A stretch of DNA of 64,000 nt, from the NCBI RefSeq assembly GCF_039543225.1, contig NZ_BAABJI010000001.1, positions 709,193-773,192 of the forward strand, written 5' to 3'. Shown here one piece after another: positions 9,464 to 17,900 of this stretch. Each line of letters opens with the position of its first letter. The stretch's first letter is position 1. The notes under the pieces are model-generated. The model had not been told where the DNA came from, made no database searches, and saw only the letters and a program-made list of their open reading frames with translations. The DNA comes from Mucilaginibacter defluvii (GTDB lineage: Bacteria > Bacteroidota > Bacteroidia > Sphingobacteriales > Sphingobacteriaceae). The position numbers were made by a program, and so were the translations under genes.

Positions 9464-10528
9464 ATGATTGTAAAGAACAAAAAAATAAATCTCCGTCTGG
9501 TGCTTCAGCACCTGGTTATCTGGCTGATTTATAGTTCATTCATTTTTATTGCAAACCGCTTATCCCGACCCACAGTGAAAATTACAGAAGTACTACTTTA
9601 CATGGTGCCCTTTTGTCTTGCGTTCTACATCAGTATTCTTTCAATGAATCTATACCGGAAGAAGGGAATATTGTATGTGGTTATAGCCCTTGCAGGGAGC
9701 TTTTTCCTCCTTGCTACTTTAGGTTATCTCTATATCTATCAATTACTGCCTGGCTTTGGTATCAAGATATTTACTGATAAGCATTTCAAATACTTCATAC
9801 AGAGCGCCGTTTTGGGTTATGTACAGTATTCGGCTTATGGCATACTGTACTTCTACATCAGGGAGAATTTCAAAAGAGAAAAAGAGCTTCGGATCGTCAC
9901 AGCTGAAAAGCTGCAAAAGGAACTTGAGACAGCTCTGCATGAGCAGGAAAAATTACGGTATGAATACGCTTTTTTACGTTCCCAGGTGAACCCACATTTT
10001 CTTGTCAACACATTGAATGTATTGTACTCCCATGCGGAAGAACATTCAGAAGTACTTGCGGCTAACATTAAGAGACTGTCTGACATACTGAGTTATTCAC
10101 TGGAGGCAACAGATAGTGATATGACGACTGTTCCGGCCGAAAAGGAAATCATGCACCTGCGGCAACTAATAGAGATCATTGTTATGCGATTCGGTACTTC
10201 CCGCCATATCGATCTGCAGGTCAACGGTGAGGTTGCAGGCCATTACATTCCCCCGCTGACATTTATCACATTCGTAGAAAATGCGTTGAAATATGGCGAC
10301 TTAAAATCCCCCTCGCAGCCACTTCAGATATTTATTACAGCCGAAAGCCAGCAGTTACATTTCTTTTGCCGCAATCGAAAGAATCAAAATCTTTCACTCA
10401 TACCCTCTTACGGCATCGGCCTTAAAAATTTAACCCGGCGGCTAAACTTTATTCTTGCAACAACGTATAAGCTTGATGTTTCAGATGAAGAAGAGCTTTA
10501 TACCATCAGTCTTGTGATTTATAAATGA
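9464..10528 (+). CDS. LytS/YehU-type sensor histidine kinase
   Basis: Membrane sensor kinase of 354 residues with four predicted membrane helices in the first 130 residues, no large extracellular domain, a short coiled coil (about 135-165) and a His_kinase domain. The phosphoacceptor is H178 within LRSQVNPHFLVNTLN, the hallmark of this family; the ATP-binding part shows FVENALKYG (N-box, about 270) and YGIGLKNLTRRL (G-box, about 315). It overlaps the response-regulator gene by 4 bp (ATGA), so the two are translated together. The signal is unknown; it could arise in the membrane. Confidence 0.93.
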   Translation: MIVKNKKINLRLVLQHLVIWLIYSSFIFIANRLSRPTVKITEVLLYMVPFCLAFYISILSMNLYRKKGILYVVIALAGSFFLLATLGYLYIYQLLPGFGIKIFTDKHFKYFIQSAVLGYVQYSAYGILYFYIRENFKREKELRIVTAEKLQKELETALHEQEKLRYEYAFLRSQVNPHFLVNTLNVLYSHAEEHSEVLAANIKRLSDILSYSLEATDSDMTTVPAEKEIMHLRQLIEIIVMRFGTSRHIDLQVNGEVAGHYIPPLTFITFVENALKYGDLKSPSQPLQIFITAESQQLHFFCRNRKNQNLSLIPSYGIGLKNLTRRLNFILATTYKLDVSDEEELYTISLVIYK

Positions 10529-11220
10529 TCAGGTGTACCGTAATTGATGATGAACAACCAGCAATAGATGTAATTACCCGGCTTATTGCTAAAGTGCCGG
10601 GTCTGGAAGTGATCAGTACTTCGACTGACCCGATAGAAGGAATAAAAACCGCGATTGATAATAGCACTGACATTCTATTCCTTGATATTGAAATGGATGG
10701 GCTTTCCGGATTTGATCTGCTTAATATTATTCCCCCTCAAATGGGCGTAGTGCTTGTCACCGCCTTTTCAAAGTATGCCGTCAGAAGTTATGATTTTAAG
10801 GTGCTGGACTACCTGCTCAAACCGGTTGATCTTCCCAGGTTTCTTTTAACCGCTAAAAGAATTGCTGAGTTTGTAAAACCGCCGGTAAACGATTTTATCA
10901 TGGTAAAAGCGGACCAGAAAGGCAAGCTCATAAAGATTGAACTTAGCGAGATTGATTTCATCGAAAGCAGGAGTAATTATGTGGCGTTCTTCTGCGGAAA
11001 GGAAATTATCCAAACGTATATAACCATGCAGGAACTGGAATCGAGGTTGCCGAAAGACCGCTTTATGCGCGTACATAGGTCCTACATTATCTCCCTGTAT
11101 CAGATAGCGGCTGTTGAAAATGGCGACTGCATTCTCAAGCGCAACACCTTTCGCGTCCCGGTAAGCGCTCATTACAAAGATGAACTTTGGCACTTCCTGC
11201 GTAACCGGCTTATTGCCTAA
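10525..11220 (+). CDS. LytTR-type response regulator
   Basis: Cytoplasmic regulator of 231 residues, partner of the kinase just upstream. The receiver domain has the acidic pair D8-D9, the phosphoacceptor D54 (LFLDIEMDG) and the conserved Lys in DYLLKPVD. The C-terminal LytTR DNA-binding domain follows from about 135 (IDFIESRSNYVAFFC...RFMRVHRSYIISL). LytTR proteins bind direct repeats upstream of target promoters. The gene ends with a 4-bp convergent overlap with the DUF1016 nuclease gene. Possible targets are the neighbouring MauE/DUF6520 genes; this is only inferred from position. Confidence 0.93.
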   Translation: MIRCTVIDDEQPAIDVITRLIAKVPGLEVISTSTDPIEGIKTAIDNSTDILFLDIEMDGLSGFDLLNIIPPQMGVVLVTAFSKYAVRSYDFKVLDYLLKPVDLPRFLLTAKRIAEFVKPPVNDFIMVKADQKGKLIKIELSEIDFIESRSNYVAFFCGKEIIQTYITMQELESRLPKDRFMRVHRSYIISLYQIAAVENGDCILKRNTFRVPVSAHYKDELWHFLRNRLIA

Positions 11221-12236
11221 TCATTCCCCAATAACGCTTTCAGTTCATCTTCTCCAGGCAACTCTTTCTTCAGATGTTTTGGCAGCTTTGTCGTCAGATT
11301 ATATTCTGAAACTCCGATAGGCTTATTGGTTAGTCTGAGTGAGTATTCTACTTCCAGCTTGTCTTTTTCCGCACATAGCAAAATGCCGATGGACGGATTT
11401 TCCTGCGGCAGCTTAATGGTATCATCGAGTATCTGCAGGTAAAAGTTGAGCTGAGCTGCATGCGCTGGCTCAAACTTTCCAACCTTCAGTTCTACCGCAA
11501 CCAGGCACTGCAATTTGCGGTGATAAAACAGCAGGTCGATAAAATATTCATTCCTTCCAAGCTTTATTTTGAATTGGTTACCCATATAAGCAAAGCCGTA
11601 ACCCATTGTAAGTAGCAGGTTTCGTATCTGTAGAATAAGCTTGCTCTCCAACTCCTTTTCCCTGACCGGCTCCTGTAAACCCAAAAACTCCAGATTATAT
11701 TTACTTCTGATGGTTTCCTCCGCCTGCTGAGCAAGTTGCGGCGGTAGTGTTTCCGGAAAATTATGCTGTTTATTGATCTTCAGATCGGCACTGTAAGCGT
11801 CAGCTTTAATAAAGTTCTGCAACACGTTCCTGCTCCAACCGTTTTGTAGCGTCGCTAATGCATAGAATCCCGCTTCCTCAACCGTGGAAGTTTTATTCAG
11901 GATAACAAGGTTATGGCCCCAGGGAATTTCTGCGACAAGCTGTCGCAGATTTGGATATTCTGCATACCGCTCATAAAAGCGCCTCATATCCCACAGGTTC
12001 CTTGCGGAAAAACCGGAGGTGCCCGGAAATTCTGCCTTCAGGTCCCTCGACAGCCGTTCAACAATAGATTTCCCCCAACCATATTCGCTCTGTCGCTCAA
12101 TGATTAGTCGTCCAACAGCTTCATAACGGCTGATGAGCTCACGGTTAACTGACCGGATTGCCATAATACGGCCCTGTCTGAACTGGTCGGAAATTTCTGC
12201 CAGTAGCTTTTGGTATTCGTTATTAAGTGTTTTCAT
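11217..12236 (-). CDS. DUF1016 (YhcG-type) PD-(D/E)XK nuclease domain protein
   Basis: A 339-residue two-domain protein. The N-terminal DUF1016_N region (about 10-150) has the typical YGWGKSIVERLSRDL and FSARNLWDMRRFYERY segments. The C-terminal nuclease-like domain has the catalytic pattern of the PD-(D/E)XK fold: a conserved Asp in YFIDLLFYH and ELK in VAVELKVGKF (about 230-255). Such proteins are common on mobile elements and near restriction genes, but no restriction-modification partner is adjacent. The RteC-like gene ends 9 bp upstream on the same strand, so they probably form one transcript. The role may be element maintenance or defence. Confidence 0.9.
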   Translation of the reverse strand: MKTLNNEYQKLLAEISDQFRQGRIMAIRSVNRELISRYEAVGRLIIERQSEYGWGKSIVERLSRDLKAEFPGTSGFSARNLWDMRRFYERYAEYPNLRQLVAEIPWGHNLVILNKTSTVEEAGFYALATLQNGWSRNVLQNFIKADAYSADLKINKQHNFPETLPPQLAQQAEETIRSKYNLEFLGLQEPVREKELESKLILQIRNLLLTMGYGFAYMGNQFKIKLGRNEYFIDLLFYHRKLQCLVAVELKVGKFEPAHAAQLNFYLQILDDTIKLPQENPSIGILLCAEKDKLEVEYSLRLTNKPIGVSEYNLTTKLPKHLKKELPGEDELKALLGND

Positions 12237-12245
12237 CGCTGTTGG

Positions 12246-13451
12246 TTAATATTCTCTGATCTTACTGATGATTTTTTCAAGTGCCTGTATGATCAGTTCC
12301 TTGTCCCTGTCTTCACTTTCATATGACTTTGACCGCATACTGTTCCATGACAAATGTTCCTTATCAGGTGTAGAAAGAAACGGCACAATAGCCTTATAGA
12401 CCGCAGATAAAGAAGTCGCGGTGATGACTTTGGTATCATCGGCGGCTCGAAGAAAAAGGCTGATCTGGTCAACGCTTAGATTACACAATACGCTCAGCTT
12501 GCTAAGGTCAGCAGCAGGCCAGTCGAATTTTCCACTATAGGCCGGATTCAGTGAAAGGCTGAGCCTTTTTTCCAGGTGGGCGATCTCATGGTCGTACCAG
12601 TTATTCATTAATGCTTTCAGGTCCATATACTGTGGGTTGAATACTACGCCGGGTTTAACCTGCAACTGGTTAAAATGCTTCTTACAATCCAGCAGGAAAT
12701 CCAGCTTTTCTGTTAAGGTGTCATGCTTATCCATGCCCTGTTGAACCTTACTTATCTGATATTTGACGTATGCTTTACTGTTATAGTTGAGATAAACAAG
12801 CAATTCATTGAGCGCCGAGCAGCAGTCTTCTGTTGAACCTGGTTCGTAAAGTAGTTCAAGTTGCCTGAGCAGTTCTTTGCGGTAAACAACCTCCCTGAAC
12901 GTAACCATGTGATGAAAAACACGTTTATTGGTAAACGCATACAGACTTCCGAGTACAATATCACAAAGACGGTTATCGCCGACATTGGCCTTAAACTCAG
13001 TTTTCATGGCATCTAACCGGAGTTTAAATTCTCTTTTGTTGAGTATGAGATACGTGTTGGGGACTTTTATATTCAAACTGAGGTAAGTGCTGAAACGCTC
13101 TTCTATAAAGGTTAGCACATCTGTTAGCGCATTAGTGAGCAGTTGAAGTAACTTTCTTACATACTGCTTCGGTTTAGTGTTTTGACGCATCTCGTAAACA
13201 GCATCCAGCAACACAACTGTTGAGGAATGATATTGCTGTAGCAGTAACCTGATATGTTTCTCTTTTGCCACTTTTTGATAGACCTGGTTCAGTATAGCAG
13301 CTTTGATGTTCTCGCGCTCCTGTTCAAGTCTTGTCGTAAGGGCTGTGAATTCCGCCTGAGTAATCGCGGACCAGTTTATATTCTGGGGATCTAACGTCCG
13401 GCTGACGAGGGTGTCAATCCATTCCAGGGCATAGGTATTCTGCATAGTCAA
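12246..13451 (-). CDS. RteC-like element regulator (tentative)
   Basis: A 401-residue soluble helical protein without signal peptide. The C-terminal 85 residues (LSVDQISLFLRAADDTKVI...HLSWNSMRSKSYES...LIIQALEKIISKI) have the layout of the winged-helix end of RteC, the protein that activates excision of CTnDOT-type conjugative transposons. The N-terminal 300 residues are rich in Leu/Lys helices, as in RteC. It sits beside the transfer operon and is divergent from it, where such a regulator is expected. The similarity is moderate and read by eye, so a plain hypothetical protein is the alternative. Confidence 0.5.
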   Translation of the reverse strand: MTMQNTYALEWIDTLVSRTLDPQNINWSAITQAEFTALTTRLEQERENIKAAILNQVYQKVAKEKHIRLLLQQYHSSTVVLLDAVYEMRQNTKPKQYVRKLLQLLTNALTDVLTFIEERFSTYLSLNIKVPNTYLILNKREFKLRLDAMKTEFKANVGDNRLCDIVLGSLYAFTNKRVFHHMVTFREVVYRKELLRQLELLYEPGSTEDCCSALNELLVYLNYNSKAYVKYQISKVQQGMDKHDTLTEKLDFLLDCKKHFNQLQVKPGVVFNPQYMDLKALMNNWYDHEIAHLEKRLSLSLNPAYSGKFDWPAADLSKLSVLCNLSVDQISLFLRAADDTKVITATSLSAVYKAIVPFLSTPDKEHLSWNSMRSKSYESEDRDKELIIQALEKIISKIREY

Positions 13452-13632
13452 CGTTTCTTAAGGTTGTTCCAATAATTGCCTGTATAAGCGATTTAAGACT
13501 TTCTGCTGGTAAAAAATAATCCCTTATGCCAAAATGAATTTGCTCTATGCGAAATAAACATTAACCACAGTGAAATAATTAACAGGTAATAAGAACCTGA
13601 ATTTCAAAGGGGTTCTAAGGGGTACAACTGAC

Positions 13633-13649
13633 GTACAACAATTTTGTAC
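13633..13649. promoter_or_regulatory. Palindrome in the divergent region before the transfer operon
   Basis: GTACAA and TTGTAC arms separated by 5 bases, about 180 bp upstream of the RteC-like gene start and 95 bp before the first transfer-operon gene. A related GGTACAAC lies at 13621. It may be an operator controlling the divergent promoters. Only the symmetry is seen. Confidence 0.35.
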
Positions 13650-13744
13650 TTGAAAGCGGCTGTTTGATCCGGCTACATTTGTTTCAGATAACGCGGCGGT
13701 TCTGTTTAGAGCTGCAGCAATTGTGAAAATGAAACAGTGAAGCT

Positions 13745-13969
13745 ATGTTAAACAACATTACCTGGGGCAACTACCTTGCGGTAGTATTCCTCGCCTTAAT
13801 TATTTACTACGCATTTATAGGTGTTCGATTCTATTCTCGGGAAATCAGGGCCTTGCTCAGCAAAAAGCAGCCCGCCCGGGTTCCTGTACATACAACGGAG
13901 GATCATACTGAATACGACCAGAACGACACACAGGGTGAAGATCCATTTAACACCCGTCAAATCTTCTGA
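13745..13969 (+). CDS. Small single-pass membrane protein at the start of the transfer operon
   Basis: A 74-residue protein with one membrane helix (about residues 9-27) followed by a basic, then an acidic tail (EDHTEYDQNDTQGEDPF). I do not recognise a family. It is the first plus-strand gene before traE, so it is likely a minor component of the conjugation machinery. The ATG at 13745 is the only reasonable start. Confidence 0.65.
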   Translation: MLNNITWGNYLAVVFLALIIYYAFIGVRFYSREIRALLSKKQPARVPVHTTEDHTEYDQNDTQGEDPFNTRQIF

Positions 13970-14130
13970 ATAAAATCTGGCTGAGCTGTTACCGGATGTT
14001 GGATAGTGCAGTGAGATGTGGTTAGGTACAGCAATAAGCCTTCATGCCTTTGTATGCCCTTCATCATTCCCCGGATGAAGGGATACAGGGCTTTAATGTC
14101 CAGCAAATAATAATTAAATCAATAGTGAGT

Positions 14131-14454
14131 ATGAAAAAGTGGAGAGTGATCAGAAAAAGCGCTGCATGCTTTGCAGCCTGGATAGTTTTTATGACTGTCA
14201 GCATATCCGTCATGGCCCAGGATGGGAACGCGGGTATCAACGAGGCCAATCAAAAGGTCAGAAGCTATTTTGCCGCGGGTACCAACCTGATGTATGCTGT
14301 GGGTGCCATCCTCGGTTTGATAGGTGCAGTTAAGGTTTACCAGAAATGGAACGGCGGTGATCAGGATACAAGCAAGGTTGCAGCAGCGTGGTTTGGGAGC
14401 TGCGTATTCCTGGTAGTAGTGGCTACCGTAATTAAATCCTTCTTCGGGGTATAA
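14131..14454 (+). CDS. traE: Conjugative transfer protein TraE (DUF4134)
   Basis: A 107-residue inner-membrane protein. The ATG at 14131 begins a signal-like segment ending at VMAQ; the frame also opens at 14044, but that extension has no signal features. The mature part (NEANQKVRSYFAAGTNLMYAVGAILGLIGAVKVYQKW and a second helix near the C-terminus) is the DUF4134/TraE signature of CTnDOT-type elements, comparable to the VirB2-like pilin or VirB3 positions of type IV secretion. In CTnDOT the next gene is traF; here about 6 kb of other genes come in between. Confidence 0.88.
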   Translation: MKKWRVIRKSAACFAAWIVFMTVSISVMAQDGNAGINEANQKVRSYFAAGTNLMYAVGAILGLIGAVKVYQKWNGGDQDTSKVAAAWFGSCVFLVVVATVIKSFFGV

Positions 14455-14474
14455 TTCTCTTAAAGAAATCTGAT

Positions 14475-14909
14475 ATGGAAGCGATACTAATGGGACGCTT
14501 GTGGGCATTCATTGCCCAAAATAACCCCGATCTGCGTTTAAGCCTGGAAAATGACTTTGCCGTTCAAAAATACCTGGAAGAAAAGGTAGAGAATGTAGTA
14601 CCCCTGCTCGAAGGACTACTCAAACAGGGGCGGCCGCTCTATGCGATAGAAGAACTCTGTATGAACGAACTGACAAGGGATCTATACCCCTCGAAATTCA
14701 ATTACATCGCGCATATACTGGAGGTTGATTTTGAGCAAACCTATGAGCAATACAGGGCCAACGGCTTACTGACCTACGAAGTGATTAACATGATCAATGT
14801 GTGTAACCCGCTATTTGAGCAACTCGGATTCAGTGAAGAAAACGCAGAAAGCAGGCAGGTGAATTATGCGATTACCGGAGCGATAGCAGCATATCTGCAA
14901 AGTGCCTGA
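14475..14909 (+). CDS. DUF1896 family protein
   Basis: A 144-residue soluble protein that starts 20 bp after traE. The C-terminal segment PLFEQLGFSEENAESRQVNYAITGAIAAYL is the DUF1896 signature. Members of this family usually lie next to large helicase/methylase genes on Bacteroidota mobile elements, as here. No catalytic motif is visible; it may be a partner or accessory factor of the next gene. Confidence 0.85.
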   Translation: MEAILMGRLWAFIAQNNPDLRLSLENDFAVQKYLEEKVENVVPLLEGLLKQGRPLYAIEELCMNELTRDLYPSKFNYIAHILEVDFEQTYEQYRANGLLTYEVINMINVCNPLFEQLGFSEENAESRQVNYAITGAIAAYLQSA

Positions 14910-14954
14910 GCGAACGATTCAGGTGTGTGATAACGTGAAAATGAAATGTGAGAG

Positions 14955-17900
14955 ATGGCTTATAACACGCTACATCAATTAAGGGCCAATGTAAGCGCAA
15001 TTAAGATTGCATTGGAATGGGAAGCAGGTAAAGTACTTTCCGAACAGGATATTCTGGCATTGCAGAGGTATTCCGGTTTCGGCGGTATAAAGGCTATCCA
15101 CTATCCTTACAGCGTCACAGAAGAATGGCAGCAGATGGGTGCTACGAAGGCCGATTTGAAGTTGTACGAAGACTTGATGCAGTTTCATGAATATTTGGAA
15201 AGGCGTTTCAGTCCGGTCGAGTATCGAAATTTCATCAGCTCTTTGAAAGACAGTACGCTCACGGCCTTTTACACACCTGAATTTGTTCCCCAGGTCATCA
15301 CATCTGTGCTGAAACGGTTTCAGATCAATCCGAAACGCCTGTATGAGCCCAGCGCAGGATCAGGGGTATTCATCCGTCAGGCGGTCGCCAATTTTGATAG
15401 CCTGTCTCATGTTACCAGTGTAGAAAAGGACTTGCTAACGGCAAGGGTACTACAGGCGCTGAACAGTAACTATAACATCCCGGTATCCACACATGCGATG
15501 GGCTTTGAGGAAGCGCCAATTGATGATAACGGTAAGTATGATCTGCTGATGAGCAATATGCCCTTCGGCAATTATTCTGTTTTTGATGCAGCTTATCCGA
15601 GTAAGGATTACAGCGGCAAAATTCATAATTACTTTTTTGTAAAAGGGCTGGATAAGCTGGCCGACGGCGGGTTAATGGCATACATCACTACGGATGCCTT
15701 TTTAAACAGCCGCTCTAACTATGAGGTCAGAAAGTATCTTTTTGAGCAGGCCAATTTTGTGGCCCTGACTGTCCTGCCGGATAATTTGATGAAAGAGACT
15801 GGCAACACTGAAGCGCCAAATCATTTGCTTATCGTTCAGAAGAACTTACAAAAGACCAGGCTTTCGGTAGTGGAAGAAAAGCTGTTAGAGACGGTTGGTT
15901 TGCAAAACGAGTATGGCAGCTATAACAAGAACCTGTATATAAACGAGCATCCTGAAATAGTTTTAGGCACCTCGATCACAGCCGGGAAAAATCAATACGG
16001 TAATGCGCACGAAACCGTCTGGCAGGATGGTGACATCAGCGGTCTAAGTGAAAGCCTGTCACAGTCCCTGGCTCTTCAGATCATAGACCGTATTGATCGC
16101 AGTTTATTCAACAGCGCTCAGGTCAATATGCTTTCTACGCATGTGGGCCAACAGCTCACCTATATGCCCTTACCGGAGATAAAGCAAAGTGCACCTGGTT
16201 TACAATTGGGATTATTCGATGCTGCGCCAGCTGAAACCGTTAGCAAAGTGTCTGCCTATCTGTCCTCCAAAGACAAAGATGTTGTTGATTTATCATCTGC
16301 AAGAATCATCAATTACATTAGAACAAAAGACAATCCCGCTCATGAGTCGATAGTCTGTATCACCGCTAAAGCAAAATCGAATAAGCAGTATATCTATAAG
16401 CTGGTGTCCAATGTTAAGGAGATCACGCTGCCATCCGCCTGGCTAAAGGCGGATGGGCTAAAGGCAGAACAGCAAAAGCTGGCCGACAATCTTGCTCACT
16501 TTGAGCACGAATTCGTCACGGATGTAACCGCACCATTTGCTATTCAATTCCCTCAGAACCTGCCTGTTCTGCAGGACCTTCCATCCTTTTACAAACCGGG
16601 AACCCTCTACATTCATGAGGGCAAAATTGGCACTGTTGCCGACAATCCAAAATCCGGGGCAAAACCCGTTTTTATTGCTGACGCTAACCAACCTTCCAAT
16701 ACCGATTTTTATAAGCAATACATCGGCATCAGGGATAGGTTCCTGACACTGCAAAATCAATATTCAACCGATAACTCAGACAATGATTTACGCGCATCAT
16801 TGAACCATGCGTATGATGAATTGGTGAAATCTGTCGGGTTACTAAATTTCCCAGGGAACCGGAGAAAGGTTTTAAAGGATGAAGCTTTTGGGGCAGTAGT
16901 GTTGGCCTCGCTGGAAAGGAGGCACGGAAACAGCTTTGAAAAATCTGATATACTTACAGGTCAGCTCAATGCTCCTCTCCAACAATTCAGATCTGATAAT
17001 CCGGTTGAAGCTTTAGCCAGCAGTCTGAACCTTAAGAATAAGGTTGATCTTGAATATATCCGGCTTGTAACCAATCTTACTGATGTGCAGGTTCTGGAAC
17101 AGCTGAAATTTCATATCTACCTGAACCCTGAATCCAGGGAATGGATCACAGCAGATGACTACCTTTCCGGCAATGTGGTTGCCAAGCTGGAAGCGGCGAA
17201 GCGCATAGCCGAAGCGTCACCGGAAGATGTGCATCTTCAGGAAAGCCTGAAAGCGATCAGCGAAGTGCAACCTGAAAAAATTCCTTTTGAGTTACTGGAC
17301 TTCAATCTGGGCGAAAGATGGGTGCCTACCCGTTTATATGACGAGTTTGCTACTGAACTTTTTGAGTGTCCGGTGTCTATTGTATATCTCAGATCGGTGG
17401 ACATATTTAAAGTCAGCATTTCCCGTACGCAAGCGAAAGTGAGTAGTGAGTTTGCCGTTACCTGTAAGAATGGCAGCAAAGTGTATGGTGACACCCTGCT
17501 CGAACATGCACTGGAAAACACATCACCTTACTTTACCTATGAGGAACAGGTTGGTGACAAAAAAGTACGGCTGCCGGATAACGATGCTATTCAATTAGCC
17601 CATGAGAAAATAGAAACCATACGTCAGTCATACATCGAGTGGCTTAGTAATATTCCAACCCAAAAGAGGCAGGAATTGGCAGACCTGTATAACGATACCT
17701 TCAACTGTTATGTTTTACGGGAATACAATGGTAGCCATCTTACTTTTCCCGGTCTTGATCTTGCGGCACTCGGCATCCAGGAACTGCGGGAAAGTCAAAG
17801 AAATGCCTGCTGGCGAATTATACAGAACCGTGGTGCATTGATCGACCATGAAGTTGGATTGGGTAAAACACTCCTGCAAATCATCACCGCTCATGAAATG

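Noticed and set aside
9240..9534. Two antisense short frames before the LytS-type kinase gene
   Set aside because: Low-complexity AT-rich translations, no ribosome-binding site, mutually antisense, no recognisable protein.
9464..11220. LytS/LytTR pair as RteA/RteB homologues of the ICE
   Set aside because: RteB is an NtrC-type regulator and RteA a hybrid-type kinase; this pair is of the LytS/LytTR families.
14119..14508. 129-codon minus-strand frame opposite traE
   Set aside because: It is antisense to a well-supported TraE gene and has no domain features.
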